Below, one piece after another: positions 1-9,833 of a stretch of 34,494 nucleotides of DNA (within the stretch, counting starts at the first letter, position 1; each line of letters begins with the position of its first letter). The position numbers and the translations under genes are program-made. A model generated the notes under the pieces. That model was not told the DNA's origin, made no database searches, and saw nothing but the letters and a program-made list of their open reading frames with translations. Source of the stretch: Thiobacillus denitrificans (GTDB lineage Bacteria > Pseudomonadota > Gammaproteobacteria > Burkholderiales > Thiobacillaceae); the NCBI GenBank assembly GCA_002424845.1, contig DILD01000071.1, positions 22,312 through 56,805 of the forward strand, in the 5' to 3' direction.

Positions 1-1694
1 GCGCCTTCCTTGTCCAGCACGGTCACGTCACGGATATGACGCGGCACATTGGGGAAGTGGCCGAGGAACAGGTCGTCGTGCGGAATGATATGGCGCGCCG
101 AACGGTCTTCGAAGTTGTGCAGGATGTCCTTGCGCTCCGAGGTGCCCCAGATCTGGCCCTTGACTTCGCTGTACTCGTGGCCGGTTTCGAGCCACTTGCG
201 GATTTCGTCGAAGTGGTGAACGTCCACCTTCGGACGCTTGTCGAGTTCCTTGCCCTTAAGGAAGGCATCGATGCCGTCAACGGCGATGGAGGCATGACCG
301 ATCGCGGTGGTCAGCAGGTGCGGACGCAGCACGTCGCCACCGACGAAGATGTGCTCTTTGCCGGGGAAGCGATAGTTCTTGTCCGCCTTCATCAGGCCGT
401 TGTTGTTGTTGAACTGCTCGAGGCCGGTGAAGTCCACGCCCTGGCCGATCGCGGAGACGATCAGGTCGCCCGGAATGTCACGCTCGGTGCCTTCGACGAT
501 CTTGGTTTCCTTGCCTTCCATCACGAAGTCAGCCACGCGCAGAGCGGTGGCACGGCCGTTCGCATCAACCACCACGCCCACCGGGGTGACGCCGCCGATA
601 ATCTCGATGCCTTCCTGCTGGGCATGCTCGACTTCGTGCTTGTTGGCGGCCATCTTGTCGATGGTGGCACGCGACACCAGCACCACTTCGGCGCCTTCGC
701 GGGCGGAGATCGAAGCAACGTCGGATGCCATGTGGCCGGCGATGACGCTCTCAGGACGGTCGTCGTGCGTACCGGACTTGGTGACGTTGCCCAGACGGCG
801 TGCAACGGTCGCCACGTCGATCGAGGTATCGCCACCGCCGATGACCACCACCCGGTTGCCGACATGCTGCAGGCGGCCTTCGTTGAAGGCGCGCAGGAAG
901 GCGACAGCGGTCACGCAGTTGGGCGCTTCGGCGCCGGGAACCGGCAGCGGACGGCCAGCCTGCGCACCCATCGCCATGAAGATGGCATCGTATTCTTTTT
1001 CGATCTCTTCGAAGCTGACATCGGAGCCGATGCGGGTCTTCAGGCGGGTTTCCACGCCGAGGTCGATGATGCGCTTGATTTCGGCATCGAGCATTTCACG
1101 CGGGGTGCGGAAGCCGGGAATGCCGTAGCGCATCATGCCGCCGAGCTCTTCGTGCTCGTCGAAAATGGTCACGCCATGGCCGCGCAGGCGCAGCTGGTAG
1201 GCGGCGGCCAGGCCGGCAGGGCCGGCACCGATGATGGCCACTTTCTTGCCGGTTTCGGCGGCAGTGGACGTGTAGGCCATGTTGTTTTCGATGCCCCAGT
1301 CACCCACGAAGTGCTCGACCGAGTTGATGCCGACATGGTCTTCGACCATGTTGCGGTTACAGCCGGACTCGCACGGTGCCGGGCAAACGCGGCCCATCAC
1401 GCCAGGGAAGGGGTTGGCTTCGGTGATGCGGCGGAAGGCATATTCCTGCCAGGTCACGCCTGCGGGCGGCTTCTCGATGCCGCGCACGATATTCAGATAA
1501 CCGCGAATGTCTTCGCCGGCCGGGCAGGAACCCTGGCAAGGCGGCGTGGAGAGCATGTACTCCGGGCACTTGTGCGTCCAGCTCGCCTGGAAGATACGAT
1601 CCTGCGCAGAACGATAGCTCTGGTCGGACTCGCCTTCCTTATAACGACGCCATGTAACGCCTTCGGTTTTTGCTTTGTTCGTCGTGACAGCCAT
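1..1694 (-). CDS. dsrL: DsrL, NAD(P)H:acceptor oxidoreductase of the Dsr pathway (3' end outside window)
   Basis: Iron-sulfur flavoprotein related to the small subunit of glutamate synthase. In sulfur oxidisers it is known to couple DsrAB-dependent sulfur oxidation to NAD(P)+ reduction in the cytoplasm. About 564 codons are visible and the frame is still open at the left edge, so the C-terminal part, where the family usually carries a ferredoxin domain, is missing. The N-terminus has cysteines at about 43, 53 and 57 and a second cluster GRVCPAPCESGC, as in GltD-type Fe-S domains. Then come an FAD-binding GAGPAGLAAAYQLR motif and a second dinucleotide-binding GGGDTSIDVATVARRLG motif. The ATG at 1694 follows AGGAG at a good distance. 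It lies 61 bp downstream of dsrK as last visible gene of the dsr operon. A generic GltD-like oxidoreductase is the alternative, but context makes DsrL very likely. Confidence 0.93.
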   Translation of the reverse strand, partial: MAVTTNKAKTEGVTWRRYKEGESDQSYRSAQDRIFQASWTHKCPEYMLSTPPCQGSCPAGEDIRGYLNIVRGIEKPPAGVTWQEYAFRRITEANPFPGVMGRVCPAPCESGCNRNMVEDHVGINSVEHFVGDWGIENNMAYTSTAAETGKKVAIIGAGPAGLAAAYQLRLRGHGVTIFDEHEELGGMMRYGIPGFRTPREMLDAEIKRIIDLGVETRLKTRIGSDVSFEEIEKEYDAIFMAMGAQAGRPLPVPGAEAPNCVTAVAFLRAFNEGRLQHVGNRVVVIGGGDTSIDVATVARRLGNVTKSGTHDDRPESVIAGHMASDVASISAREGAEVVLVSRATIDKMAANKHEVEHAQQEGIEIIGGVTPVGVVVDANGRATALRVADFVMEGKETKIVEGTERDIPGDLIVSAIGQGVDFTGLEQFNNNNGLMKADKNYRFPGKEHIFVGGDVLRPHLLTTAIGHASIAVDGIDAFLKGKELDKRPKVDVHHFDEIRKWLETGHEYSEVKGQIWGTSERKDILHNFEDRSARHIIPHDDLFLGHFPNVPRHIRDVTVLDKEG

Positions 1695-1755
1695 GTTGGT
1701 TCTCCTAACGCCTACGTAACTAAAGATAGATAAATCGCAATCGGGCCGGCCTGAT

Positions 1756-3279
<1,524 letters not shown>

Positions 3280-3328
3280 TTGAGAGTCCTTTGTCCGTAC
3301 TTAATGTTCGTTAATCGCTGTCAACGAA

Positions 3329-4063
3329 TCAGTTGTTCTGATCGAGGCGGGCTGCCCACGCCGCCACATGGCGATGCTCACGCGGATTGTCGGCCTGATT
3401 GCGCGTCGGGCTGAAGAAAATACCCGGTGCATGCAGCAGCTTGCTGATCGGAAAGATCACCATCAGCAGCACCACCAGCGCCAGATGCACCAGCAGAATG
3501 GGGTCCATCGGCACTGGCTGCACGTCGAAATACATCAAGCCCATGAAGAAGGCCTTGAGTGCCACGATGTCGGTATGCGCAACGAAGGTCATCATCATGC
3601 CGGACAGGCCGATCGCGATCAGCAGCACGAGCATCAGGTAATCGGACGGCGTGGAAATGTAGCGCACACGATCAACCAGAAAGCGGCGCGCAAACAATCC
3701 CAGCAGACCAACGACCATCATGATGCTGGCGTATTTACCGAAGGGCTGGACGATATTGACCCAGAACCAGACAGGCTCCGTGAAATAGCGCAGATGACGC
3801 GCCAGCACCAGGAACAGGCCCATGTGGAACAGCCAGCCGAACACCCAGATCCATTTATTGGATTTGAACAGGGATTCGAACAGCACCACTTCCTTCGCCA
3901 TCCGGTAGACCACGCCCTTTTGCGTGATCGGCGCAGGGGTGGTCGGGATTTTCAGCGGCGCCGGGGTGCGGCTGTAGTCAAAAATCTTGTAGCCCAGGCC
4001 CACCACCAGCAACAGGGTGGCGATGTAGAACATCCCGGCATAAATCATCGTCACAGTAGACAA
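3329..4063 (-). CDS. dsrM: DsrM, NarI-like membrane cytochrome b subunit
   Basis: Integral membrane dihaem cytochrome b of the DsrMKJOP complex, related to the nitrate reductase gamma subunit, which passes electrons between the quinone pool and DsrK. The 244-aa product has about five to six hydrophobic segments and histidines in FHMGLFL, RHLRYF, VHLALV and LLHAPG that are candidates for haem ligation. The N-terminus is membrane-embedded from the start. The best start is a TTG at 4063, seven bases after AGGAG; the next in-frame ATG is residue 6 and has no comparable ribosome-binding site. A rare TTG start may lower translation relative to dsrC. The gap to dsrC is 188 bp and holds two stem-loops, unlike the tight spacing upstream. 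Confidence 0.93.
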   Translation of the reverse strand: MSTVTMIYAGMFYIATLLLVVGLGYKIFDYSRTPAPLKIPTTPAPITQKGVVYRMAKEVVLFESLFKSNKWIWVFGWLFHMGLFLVLARHLRYFTEPVWFWVNIVQPFGKYASIMMVVGLLGLFARRFLVDRVRYISTPSDYLMLVLLIAIGLSGMMMTFVAHTDIVALKAFFMGLMYFDVQPVPMDPILLVHLALVVLLMVIFPISKLLHAPGIFFSPTRNQADNPREHRHVAAWAARLDQNN

Positions 4064-4153
4064 GCCTTATCTCCTATGGACACCGCGACACGCTCCGCAC
4101 TTGTGCGCGCACGAGATCGTCAGTCCTAACTACGTTATGTTTGCGAATCAAAC

Positions 4154-4168
4154 GCAAGCCTCGCTTGC
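4154..4168 (-). other. Small stem-loop in the dsrC-dsrM gap
   Basis: Six-base perfect arms GCAAGC and GCTTGC with a 3-nt loop. It lies downstream of the larger stem-loop at 4208-4235 on the dsr transcript. There is no U-tract, so it is more likely an RNA-stability or processing element than a terminator. The function is inference. Confidence 0.4.
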
Positions 4169-4207
4169 TTTGCGCATTCGATTCGGAAACACAACCCGAA
4201 AATCGAA

Positions 4208-4235
4208 GTCGCCCCGGAAAAATCCCCGGGGCGAC
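4208..4235 (-). other. Strong stem-loop downstream of dsrC
   Basis: Perfect 10-bp GC-rich inverted repeat (4208-4217 and 4226-4235) with an 8-nt loop, 17 bp after the dsrC stop codon. On the dsr transcript the loop is U-rich but the stem is not followed by a run of U. This suggests a partial attenuator or a 3'-end stabiliser. Such a structure would raise dsrEFHC message over dsrMKL, which is plausible because DsrC is usually needed in large amounts. Confidence 0.6.
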
Positions 4236-4251
4236 CCGAAGGCGTTACGGC

Positions 4252-4587
4252 TTAGATACAGCCGGTCGGCTTGGGCAGGCCGGCAATCTTACAAGCCTGC
4301 TTGGCCGGGCCGTAGGGGAACAACTCGTACAGGTACTTGTTGTTGCCTTTCTCAGGGCCGAGCTTCTTGCCAATCGCCTTGGTCAGCACGCGAACAGCCG
4401 GTGCGATCTGGTATTCGGCGTAGTACTCACGCAGGAAGTTGACGACTTCCCAGTGGCTGTCGGTCAGTTCGACCTTTTCTTCAACCGCCATATATTTGGC
4501 GACGTCTTCATTCCACTGCGACAAATCGACCAGATAACCTTCTTCGTCGACTTCGTAGTCCTTACCGGCGATATCCACCATGGGCAT
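4252..4587 (-). CDS. dsrC: DsrC, sulfur-carrier protein
   Basis: Small cytoplasmic sulfur carrier that accepts sulfur from DsrEFH, presents it as a persulfide or trisulfide to DsrAB and interacts with DsrK. The 111-aa sequence carries both diagnostic cysteines, Cys99 (KQACKIAG) and the penultimate Cys110 (PTGCI), eleven residues apart. This defines true DsrC rather than TusE. The helix-turn-helix-like core with ELTDSHWEVVNFLREYY and NKYLYELFPYGP is typical. The ATG at 4587 follows AAGGAG by eight bases; an ATG two codons later is less well placed. It is preceded by dsrH and followed by a strong stem-loop. A second, divergent DsrC homologue lies at 9487-9819. Confidence 0.97.
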   Translation of the reverse strand: MPMVDIAGKDYEVDEEGYLVDLSQWNEDVAKYMAVEEKVELTDSHWEVVNFLREYYAEYQIAPAVRVLTKAIGKKLGPEKGNNKYLYELFPYGPAKQACKIAGLPKPTGCI

Positions 4588-4610
4588 AGCAATACTCCTT
4601 TAATTAAAAG

Positions 4611-4910
4611 TTACAGCCAAGACTGACAGTTGCTGTGCTCTGCGACCAGATCCACAAAACCGCCGTAATCCACGACATTGACTCCGTCCAGCACACGCCC
4701 GGCCATGCCGCGCGCTGCCAGATCAGGACCGAGTGCGTAAATCTTGAGGTCAGCCGCTGCTGCCTGGATTTTCGCCGCTGCCGCGTTGCCATTCGTCGCT
4801 GCGTAAACCGCGTCTTCGATCAGCAAAACAGCAGAACCTTTGGTGGCCATGCGCAGGCAGCTTTCCAGCGAACTACGCTCCGCGGCCGATTTATTCACAA
4901 TATGCAGCAT
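4611..4910 (-). CDS. dsrH: DsrH, TusB-like subunit of the DsrEFH sulfurtransferase
   Basis: Member of the DsrH/TusB family and part of the DsrE2F2H2 hexamer that relays sulfane sulfur to DsrC. The 99-aa protein has the conserved cysteine near the N-terminus (Cys18, in LESCLRMA), equivalent to the cysteine near position 20 in other DsrH proteins, and ends in NCQSWL. The ATG at 4910 is preceded by AAGGGG, which overlaps the stop of dsrF, indicating translational coupling. The length is normal for the family. Confidence 0.95.
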   Translation of the reverse strand: MLHIVNKSAAERSSLESCLRMATKGSAVLLIEDAVYAATNGNAAAAKIQAAAADLKIYALGPDLAARGMAGRVLDGVNVVDYGGFVDLVAEHSNCQSWL

Positions 4911-4920
4911 GTCTATCCCC

Positions 4921-5316
4921 TTAGAAGCTGATCACGACGTCTTGCTCAGCCATGAGATTGGCCATCTCATCGACGGAGAGCACCGTCACATCCACAATCA
5001 GGTCATCTTCAGTCAGACCGCGCGCATCCATCGACGCCTGGTCGACATACAGCTTCTCGATGTCGTAGCCTTCCAGCGCACGGTAGGTCTTGGAGAAATC
5101 CTTGACCTCGATGCCCTTGGTGTCGATGCCTTTCATCAGCTGGAAGACACCATCATCGGTGAAAACCATGCTCACATCCTGATCGAAAGCAGCCGTAATC
5201 AGCACCACCTCCAGGCCCTCCAGCGCATACACGGTTCCGTGCGGCGCCTTACGGTTCAGGAACATGAATTTCTTGACGATGCCGGAGCCGTCATCCATAT
5301 CATCCATATCGCTCAT
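4921..5316 (-). CDS. dsrF: DsrF, TusC-like subunit of the DsrEFH sulfurtransferase
   Basis: DsrF/TusC family subunit of the DsrEFH complex, cytoplasmic. The family normally lacks the catalytic cysteine of DsrE, and no such cysteine is seen here. The chosen start is the ATG at 5316 (MSDMDDMDDGSG), seven bases after AGGGG. A longer version starting with TTG at 5331 would overlap the end of dsrE by 4 bp but uses the ribosome-binding site as codons, so it is less likely. The N-terminus is rich in Asp and Met (two MDD repeats), which is a variable segment. The rest (KKFMFLNRKAPHGTVYALEG) is a standard DsrF fold. Confidence 0.94.
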   Translation of the reverse strand: MSDMDDMDDGSGIVKKFMFLNRKAPHGTVYALEGLEVVLITAAFDQDVSMVFTDDGVFQLMKGIDTKGIEVKDFSKTYRALEGYDIEKLYVDQASMDARGLTEDDLIVDVTVLSVDEMANLMAEQDVVISF

Positions 5317-5327
5317 CTCGTTACCCC

Positions 5328-5687
5328 TCAATCACCGAACGTCACGAGACGATCGTACTGAATACCCATTTCCACCAGCTGACCCAGACCGGAAATCCGG
5401 AAACCCGGAGCCAGAACATCGTCATTGATGCCTCGACGCTGAGCGGCCGCCACACACACGACCAGATCGACGCCATGATCGGCAGCCAGTTTGGACCAGC
5501 GTGCGGAGACGTTACGATCGTCCTGGGGGGGCGTTGCCAGACGCGTGGAATTGTTCACGCCATCATGGTAGAAAAAAACACGCGGGACGGTGTGCCCCTT
5601 CTCGATCGCCGTACGGGCGAAGAGATAAGCGGTGTCACTGCTCTGATGGGTATAAGGCCCTTCGTTTACAAGAATGCCGAATTGCAT
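5328..5687 (-). CDS. dsrE: DsrE, catalytic subunit of the DsrEFH sulfurtransferase
   Basis: DsrE/TusD family protein that carries the persulfide-forming cysteine of the DsrEFH hexamer and donates sulfur to DsrC. Cys78 lies in DLVVCVAAAQRRG, matching the essential Cys78 known in Allochromatium DsrE. The length is 119 aa, close to the family norm. The ATG at 5687 is the only sensible start although its Shine-Dalgarno is weak. It is separated from dsrB by 80 bp that contain a stem-loop and is followed almost directly by dsrF. Confidence 0.95.
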   Translation of the reverse strand: MQFGILVNEGPYTHQSSDTAYLFARTAIEKGHTVPRVFFYHDGVNNSTRLATPPQDDRNVSARWSKLAADHGVDLVVCVAAAQRRGINDDVLAPGFRISGLGQLVEMGIQYDRLVTFGD

Positions 5688-5735
5688 GGCTAGTTCACAC
5701 TCCGAAAAATCCAGTCATTATTTTCCTGCTTTCCC

Positions 5736-5753
5736 GCCACGGCAAACCGTGGC
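5736..5753 (-). other. Stem-loop between dsrB and dsrE
   Basis: Seven-base perfect arms GCCACGG and CCGTGGC around a 4-nt loop, extended by partial pairing of flanking TTTCC and GGAAA. It begins 14 bp after the dsrB stop codon. No U-run follows on the dsr transcript, so it is probably not a full terminator. It may protect the dsrAB message or mark a processing site; that role is inference. Confidence 0.55.
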
Positions 5754-5767
5754 AGGAAATACACATC

Positions 5768-6838
5768 TTAGAAACGGATGTGAGCGGAAGCGTTCAGGTT
5801 GGCACGGCCACCACGCCAGTTATCAATGTGATACTTGGTGAAGGGCAGACCGGTCTTCTCGAAGAACGCGGGCCAGCCAATGCGGTCGATCCAGTCGATC
5901 ATACGCTCCCAAGGCTTGCCGTCTTCCTTGTAGGTGGCGAGGATCTTCTTGACCACCTCAGCGACTTCCGGCCAACGCGGTGCGTTGTTCGGCAGGCCCG
6001 AGGCGACCAGCTTGTGGAAGGTCGGCTTGGAACGGGCGTTGGAGTTCTTGCCACCCACCCAGATCGCAATCTTGGAATGCTCGGGATCGTTGATCTGCAT
6101 CGGCGGGCAGGGCGGGAAGCAGGCGCCGCAGCAAATGCATTTCTTCTCATCGACTTCCAGCGAAGGCTTGCCGTTCACCAGAGCGGGACGGATCGCGGCC
6201 ACCGGGCAACGTGCCACGACGGAAGGACGCTCACACACGTTGGCGACCAGATCGTGGTTGATCTTCGGCGGCTTGGTGTGCTGAACGATGATGGCGATGT
6301 CAGCCTGGCCGCCGCAGTTGATTTCGCAGCAGGAGGTGGACAGCTTGACGCGGTTGGGCATCTCGCACTTGACGAAGTCGTCGTACAACTCGTCCATCAG
6401 CGCCTTCACCACGCCGGAAGCGTCGGTGCCGGGGATGTCGCAGTGCAGCCAGCCCTGGGTGTGCGCAATCATGGACACCGAGTTGGCGGTACCGCCGATG
6501 GGGTAGCCCTTGTCGTTCAGCGCCTTGATCAGCGGCTCGACCTTGGCGCCATCGGCAACCATGTACTCGATGTTGGAACGCGCGGTGAAACGCACGAAGC
6601 CGTCGCCGTACTGGTCGGCGATGTCGGCCAGCTCACGGACGGTGTAGTGATCCATCTGACGCTGGGTACCGGCCTTGACCGTCCAGATTTCGTCGCCGGA
6701 TTCAGCGCGGTGATACAGGACACCCGGCTTCGGATGGCTGTGGAAAGACCACTTGCCATAGTTCTTCACCATCACGGGGTGCATGTAGGGCATCGGATCC
6801 GGTGCGCCGGATTCGATAGGCGGACGTAGTTCTGCCAT
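5768..6838 (-). CDS. dsrB: DsrB, beta subunit of reverse dissimilatory sulfite reductase
   Basis: Beta subunit of the sirohaem enzyme that oxidises DsrC-bound sulfur to sulfite in the cytoplasm. The 356-aa protein has cysteines at 133, 170, 171, 175, 202 and 211 and an inserted ferredoxin domain with CICCGACFPPCP (234-244). The nitrite/sulfite reductase repeats are complete. The ATG at 6838 follows GGAG by about eight bases. It is 67 bp downstream of dsrA and followed by a stem-loop. The oxidative direction is inferred from the presence of dsrEFH and dsrL. Confidence 0.97.
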   Translation of the reverse strand: MAELRPPIESGAPDPMPYMHPVMVKNYGKWSFHSHPKPGVLYHRAESGDEIWTVKAGTQRQMDHYTVRELADIADQYGDGFVRFTARSNIEYMVADGAKVEPLIKALNDKGYPIGGTANSVSMIAHTQGWLHCDIPGTDASGVVKALMDELYDDFVKCEMPNRVKLSTSCCEINCGGQADIAIIVQHTKPPKINHDLVANVCERPSVVARCPVAAIRPALVNGKPSLEVDEKKCICCGACFPPCPPMQINDPEHSKIAIWVGGKNSNARSKPTFHKLVASGLPNNAPRWPEVAEVVKKILATYKEDGKPWERMIDWIDRIGWPAFFEKTGLPFTKYHIDNWRGGRANLNASAHIRF

Positions 6839-6864
6839 TTTTTATCTCCAACTGATTTAATTCA

Positions 6865-6895
6865 CGACCCCCGGCTCGCGCCGAGGACCCGCGGT
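6865..6895 (-). other. Short GC-rich hairpin between dsrA and dsrB
   Basis: On the dsr transcript the sequence CTCGGC GCGA GCCGGG can form a six-pair stem (one G-U) closed by a GNRA-type GCGA tetraloop. It lies in the 67-bp dsrA-dsrB gap and has no U-tract. It is small and could be chance in GC-rich DNA. Confidence 0.3.
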
Positions 6896-6905
6896 AAACG
6901 AAAAC

Positions 6906-8207
6906 TTAAGCGGCGGACTGCTTGTACTCGTTCCACTTCTCGACTTGCTCGTCCCAGTCGTCGGAACGGAAGTAGGGGTTGGAACGCGGCGCGCTGATCA
7001 TGTTGGGGTCGACCGGAATATCCAGACCTTCGAGGAAGTTGGTCAGGCCGATACGCTCGATCATTTCGCCGGTACGCTCGTGCTCCAGCGCGTTTTCCGC
7101 GAAGAAGTCGAGAATGTTGCGAGCCAGCTCGTTCAGCTTTTCGAAATCCTCGTCGGACTCCAGCTTCATGAACGGAATCACCACGGTACCCATGGAGGCG
7201 CCAATCTTCAGCACGCCCTTGCCACCCACCAGGATGGTCACGCCCTTGTCGTTACCGGGCAGCAGGCCGCCAGGGATAACGTTCAGGCAGTGCATGCAGC
7301 GCACGCAGTTCTTGTTGTCGATGCACAGGGTGTTGCCGTCGCCCAGGGCGGCCGCGGAGACATTCTCGCTGGCCTTGAACTTGTCGGAAGCCACCAGGGT
7401 AATGGCCTTGGTCGGACACTTGCTGATCACGTCGTTGACGAGATCGTTCATGCCGTGGGCCTTGTAGTAGTCCTGAACCTGCGCTTCGTTGACGCGGATG
7501 TTGTCGCGCCAGGTGCCGATGGTCGCCATGTCGGAACGCTGAATGGCGTTCATACAGTCGTTCGGGCAACCGGAGAACTTGAACTTGAACTTGTAGGGCA
7601 AGGACGGACGGTGCATGTCGTCCAGGTTGTTATTGATGACGGTGCGCAGTGCCTTGGCTTCGTCGTAGCAGGACATTTCGCAACGCGAAGCGCCCACGCA
7701 AGACATGGAGGTGCGCAGCGCGGGGCCAGCGCCACCGAGGTCGAAGCCCATTTCGTTGAATTCGTCGAAGGCGCGCTGAACGTCAGCGGTCTTGATGCCC
7801 TGGAACATGATGTCGCCAGACTGGCCGTGGAACGCGATCAGACCCGAACCACCGGTTGCCGACCAGACGTCGCACATTTTGCGCAGCAGATCAGAAGTGT
7901 AGTGCATGCCAGCGGGCGGCTGGATGCGCAGGGTGTGGAATTCAGCCGCTTCAGGGAAAATCGGGTTGTGGTTTTCGTCCTTCAGTTCGGTGAAGCGGGG
8001 AATCACGCCGCCGCCGTAGCCGAACACACCTACCGTACCACCCTTCCAGTAACCGAACTTGGTCTTGTAGGAGGTTTCCAGCTGACCCATCAGGTCAACC
8101 ATCATGTCGTTATCTTTAGCCAGACGCTTCAGGCCGGTCACGAAGCTGGGCCACGGGCCTTTCTCGAGCTCGTCCAGATTGGGCGTATCAATCATTTGCT
8201 TTGCCAT
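6906..8207 (-). CDS. dsrA: DsrA, alpha subunit of reverse dissimilatory sulfite reductase
   Basis: Alpha subunit of DsrAB. The 433-aa sequence shows the sirohaem/[4Fe-4S] cysteine pairs CVGASRCEMSC (170, 176) and FSGCPNDC (214, 218), followed by a ferredoxin insert with CPTKAI and CIDNKNCVRCMHC (295-307). Length and motif order are standard. The ATG at 8207 follows AGGAG by six bases. It is the first gene of the operon, read away from the control region at 8208-8585. The operon content (dsrEFH, two-cysteine dsrC, dsrL) points to sulfur oxidation, not sulfate reduction. Confidence 0.98.
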   Translation of the reverse strand: MAKQMIDTPNLDELEKGPWPSFVTGLKRLAKDNDMMVDLMGQLETSYKTKFGYWKGGTVGVFGYGGGVIPRFTELKDENHNPIFPEAAEFHTLRIQPPAGMHYTSDLLRKMCDVWSATGGSGLIAFHGQSGDIMFQGIKTADVQRAFDEFNEMGFDLGGAGPALRTSMSCVGASRCEMSCYDEAKALRTVINNNLDDMHRPSLPYKFKFKFSGCPNDCMNAIQRSDMATIGTWRDNIRVNEAQVQDYYKAHGMNDLVNDVISKCPTKAITLVASDKFKASENVSAAALGDGNTLCIDNKNCVRCMHCLNVIPGGLLPGNDKGVTILVGGKGVLKIGASMGTVVIPFMKLESDEDFEKLNELARNILDFFAENALEHERTGEMIERIGLTNFLEGLDIPVDPNMISAPRSNPYFRSDDWDEQVEKWNEYKQSAA

Positions 8208-8585
8208 TCTTCTCTCCTAGAAAATCTTCGAAATGCCCGCTCAGCCGACAGCTCAACGGTATTTCAGCATCGTATTGGCTAGGCAGCCGCGCCACCATCA
8301 TTCTCATGGGTAAATTGCCTACTCCAATGGGATAGCTCGATACCTACCCATAGGGAGTATGGCGATTTCCCCAAGACGGGAGTGTTTCATTCAGGCCAAG
8401 AATGAGACATTACATGCCTGCCACAGGAACCCATAAGAGTATTAAAATATTGTTGCGAACGCAAGCCCCTGTGCCAAGCAGGGTTGAAATACTACGCGGC
8501 GCCCACATAAACGCAAAACCCCTGTTAAACGACTGCACGGGCAACCGCCCACCGACGAAACTGAAGCAACACGGGTCAACATTCC
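8208..8585. promoter_or_regulatory. Divergent control region between dsrA and the Cas6-like cluster
   Basis: A 378-bp gene-free stretch between divergent operons, so it should hold both promoters. It contains the paired elements listed separately at 8318-8360. Towards the plus-strand cluster there is an AT-rich TAAAAT hexamer at 8443-8448 with no clear -35. Towards dsrA there is a TACGAT-like hexamer near 8270 without a good -35, which would fit an activator-dependent promoter. A 63-codon plus-strand frame from 8402 runs into the next gene and looks non-coding. Confidence 0.5.
8318..8360. repeat. Two similar dyad-like elements, 25 bp apart, upstream of dsrA
   Basis: Element A (8318-8334) reads CCTACTCCAATGGGATAG and element B (8343-8360) reads CCTACCCATAGGGAGTAT. 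Both have the form CCTAC, pyrimidines, a short A/T centre, GGGA. They begin 25 bp apart and lie 110-155 bp upstream of the dsrA start. Element B contains TACCCAT, which fits the TACYYMT heptamer of NarL-type regulators. Binding by such a regulator is a guess. Confidence 0.45.
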
Positions 8586-8803
8586 ATGCCTGAAATCACC
8601 TCGCTAGACAAAATGCGCCTGCCCTTCGGTGGCCAGGAAGTCGAATTCCAGCACCTGACCCACGAGTCGGGCGGTGTGCCTTTTCTGCGTATCCGTATCC
8701 GCGAGAACAAACGCTTCACCATTTTTGACGTGGACCCGGTCAGCGCTCAGAAATGGGCCGACCTGATGCAGGCCTGGGCCCGCGAGCATGCTGGTGACGC
8801 GCC

Positions 8804-8807
<4 letters not shown>
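8586..8807 (+). CDS. Conserved-looking 73-aa protein of unknown function
   Basis: I do not recognise a family with certainty. The protein is small, soluble, without cysteines or membrane segments; the central part (VPFLRIRIRENKRFTIFDVDP) looks like beta-strands and the C-terminus (AQKWADLMQAWAREHA) like an amphipathic helix. Its stop codon overlaps the start of the Cas6-like gene in an ATGA arrangement, so the two are almost certainly translated together. The ATG at 8586 has only a weak GGG upstream. As first gene of the accessory cluster it may be a partner of the Cas6-like protein; that is inference from coupling alone. Confidence 0.75.
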
Positions 8808-9463
<656 letters not shown>

Positions 9464-9486
9464 AACCAACCCGAAAGGAGTAAAAC

Positions 9487-9819
9487 ATGTCTTATGTCGT
9501 AAATGGTGAAGAGCTCGAAACCGGCGAAGAGGAGTTTCTGCTGGAAGCCAATTTCAGCGACGATGTCCCCCCGGTCATCGCCGCCGCCGAGAAAATCACA
9601 CTGACCGACGAACACTGGCAGGTCATCAACTACCTGCGCGACAAGTTCAGGGAAGATGGCGCGACCCCCAATTTCCGCAACATGGTCGCCGAACTGGAAG
9701 ACCTGCACGAAGGCGTGGACTGGAAGAAGAAGCTGTACGAACTGTTCCCCAACCAGCCGGCCCGCCAGGGCTGCCGCGTCGCTGGCCTGACCAAGCCTTA
9801 CGGCAAGGGCGGCTACTGA
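9487..9819 (+). CDS. DsrC/TusE-family paralogue lacking the C-terminal cysteine
   Basis: A 110-aa member of the TusE/DsrC/DsvC family. The core matches DsrC (TLTDEHWQVINYLRDKF, KKLYELFPNQPARQGCRVAGLTKPYG). Cys96 aligns with Cys99 of the DsrC at 4252-4587, but the position of the essential penultimate cysteine is occupied by Lys/Gly and the chain ends in GKGGY. Known TusE proteins keep the penultimate cysteine and lose the other one, so this pattern is the reverse. It cannot carry sulfur in the usual way and may be a regulatory or RNA-modification variant. The ATG at 9487 follows AAAGGAG. It sits between the Cas6-like gene and an inverted-repeat element. Confidence 0.9.
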   Translation: MSYVVNGEELETGEEEFLLEANFSDDVPPVIAAAEKITLTDEHWQVINYLRDKFREDGATPNFRNMVAELEDLHEGVDWKKKLYELFPNQPARQGCRVAGLTKPYGKGGY

Positions 9820-9833
9820 TTTAGCGGTGAGTT

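Noticed and set aside
8402..8593. 63-codon plus-strand frame upstream of the 73-aa gene
   Set aside because: It overlaps the next start in another frame, has no ribosome-binding site and lies in the expected promoter region.
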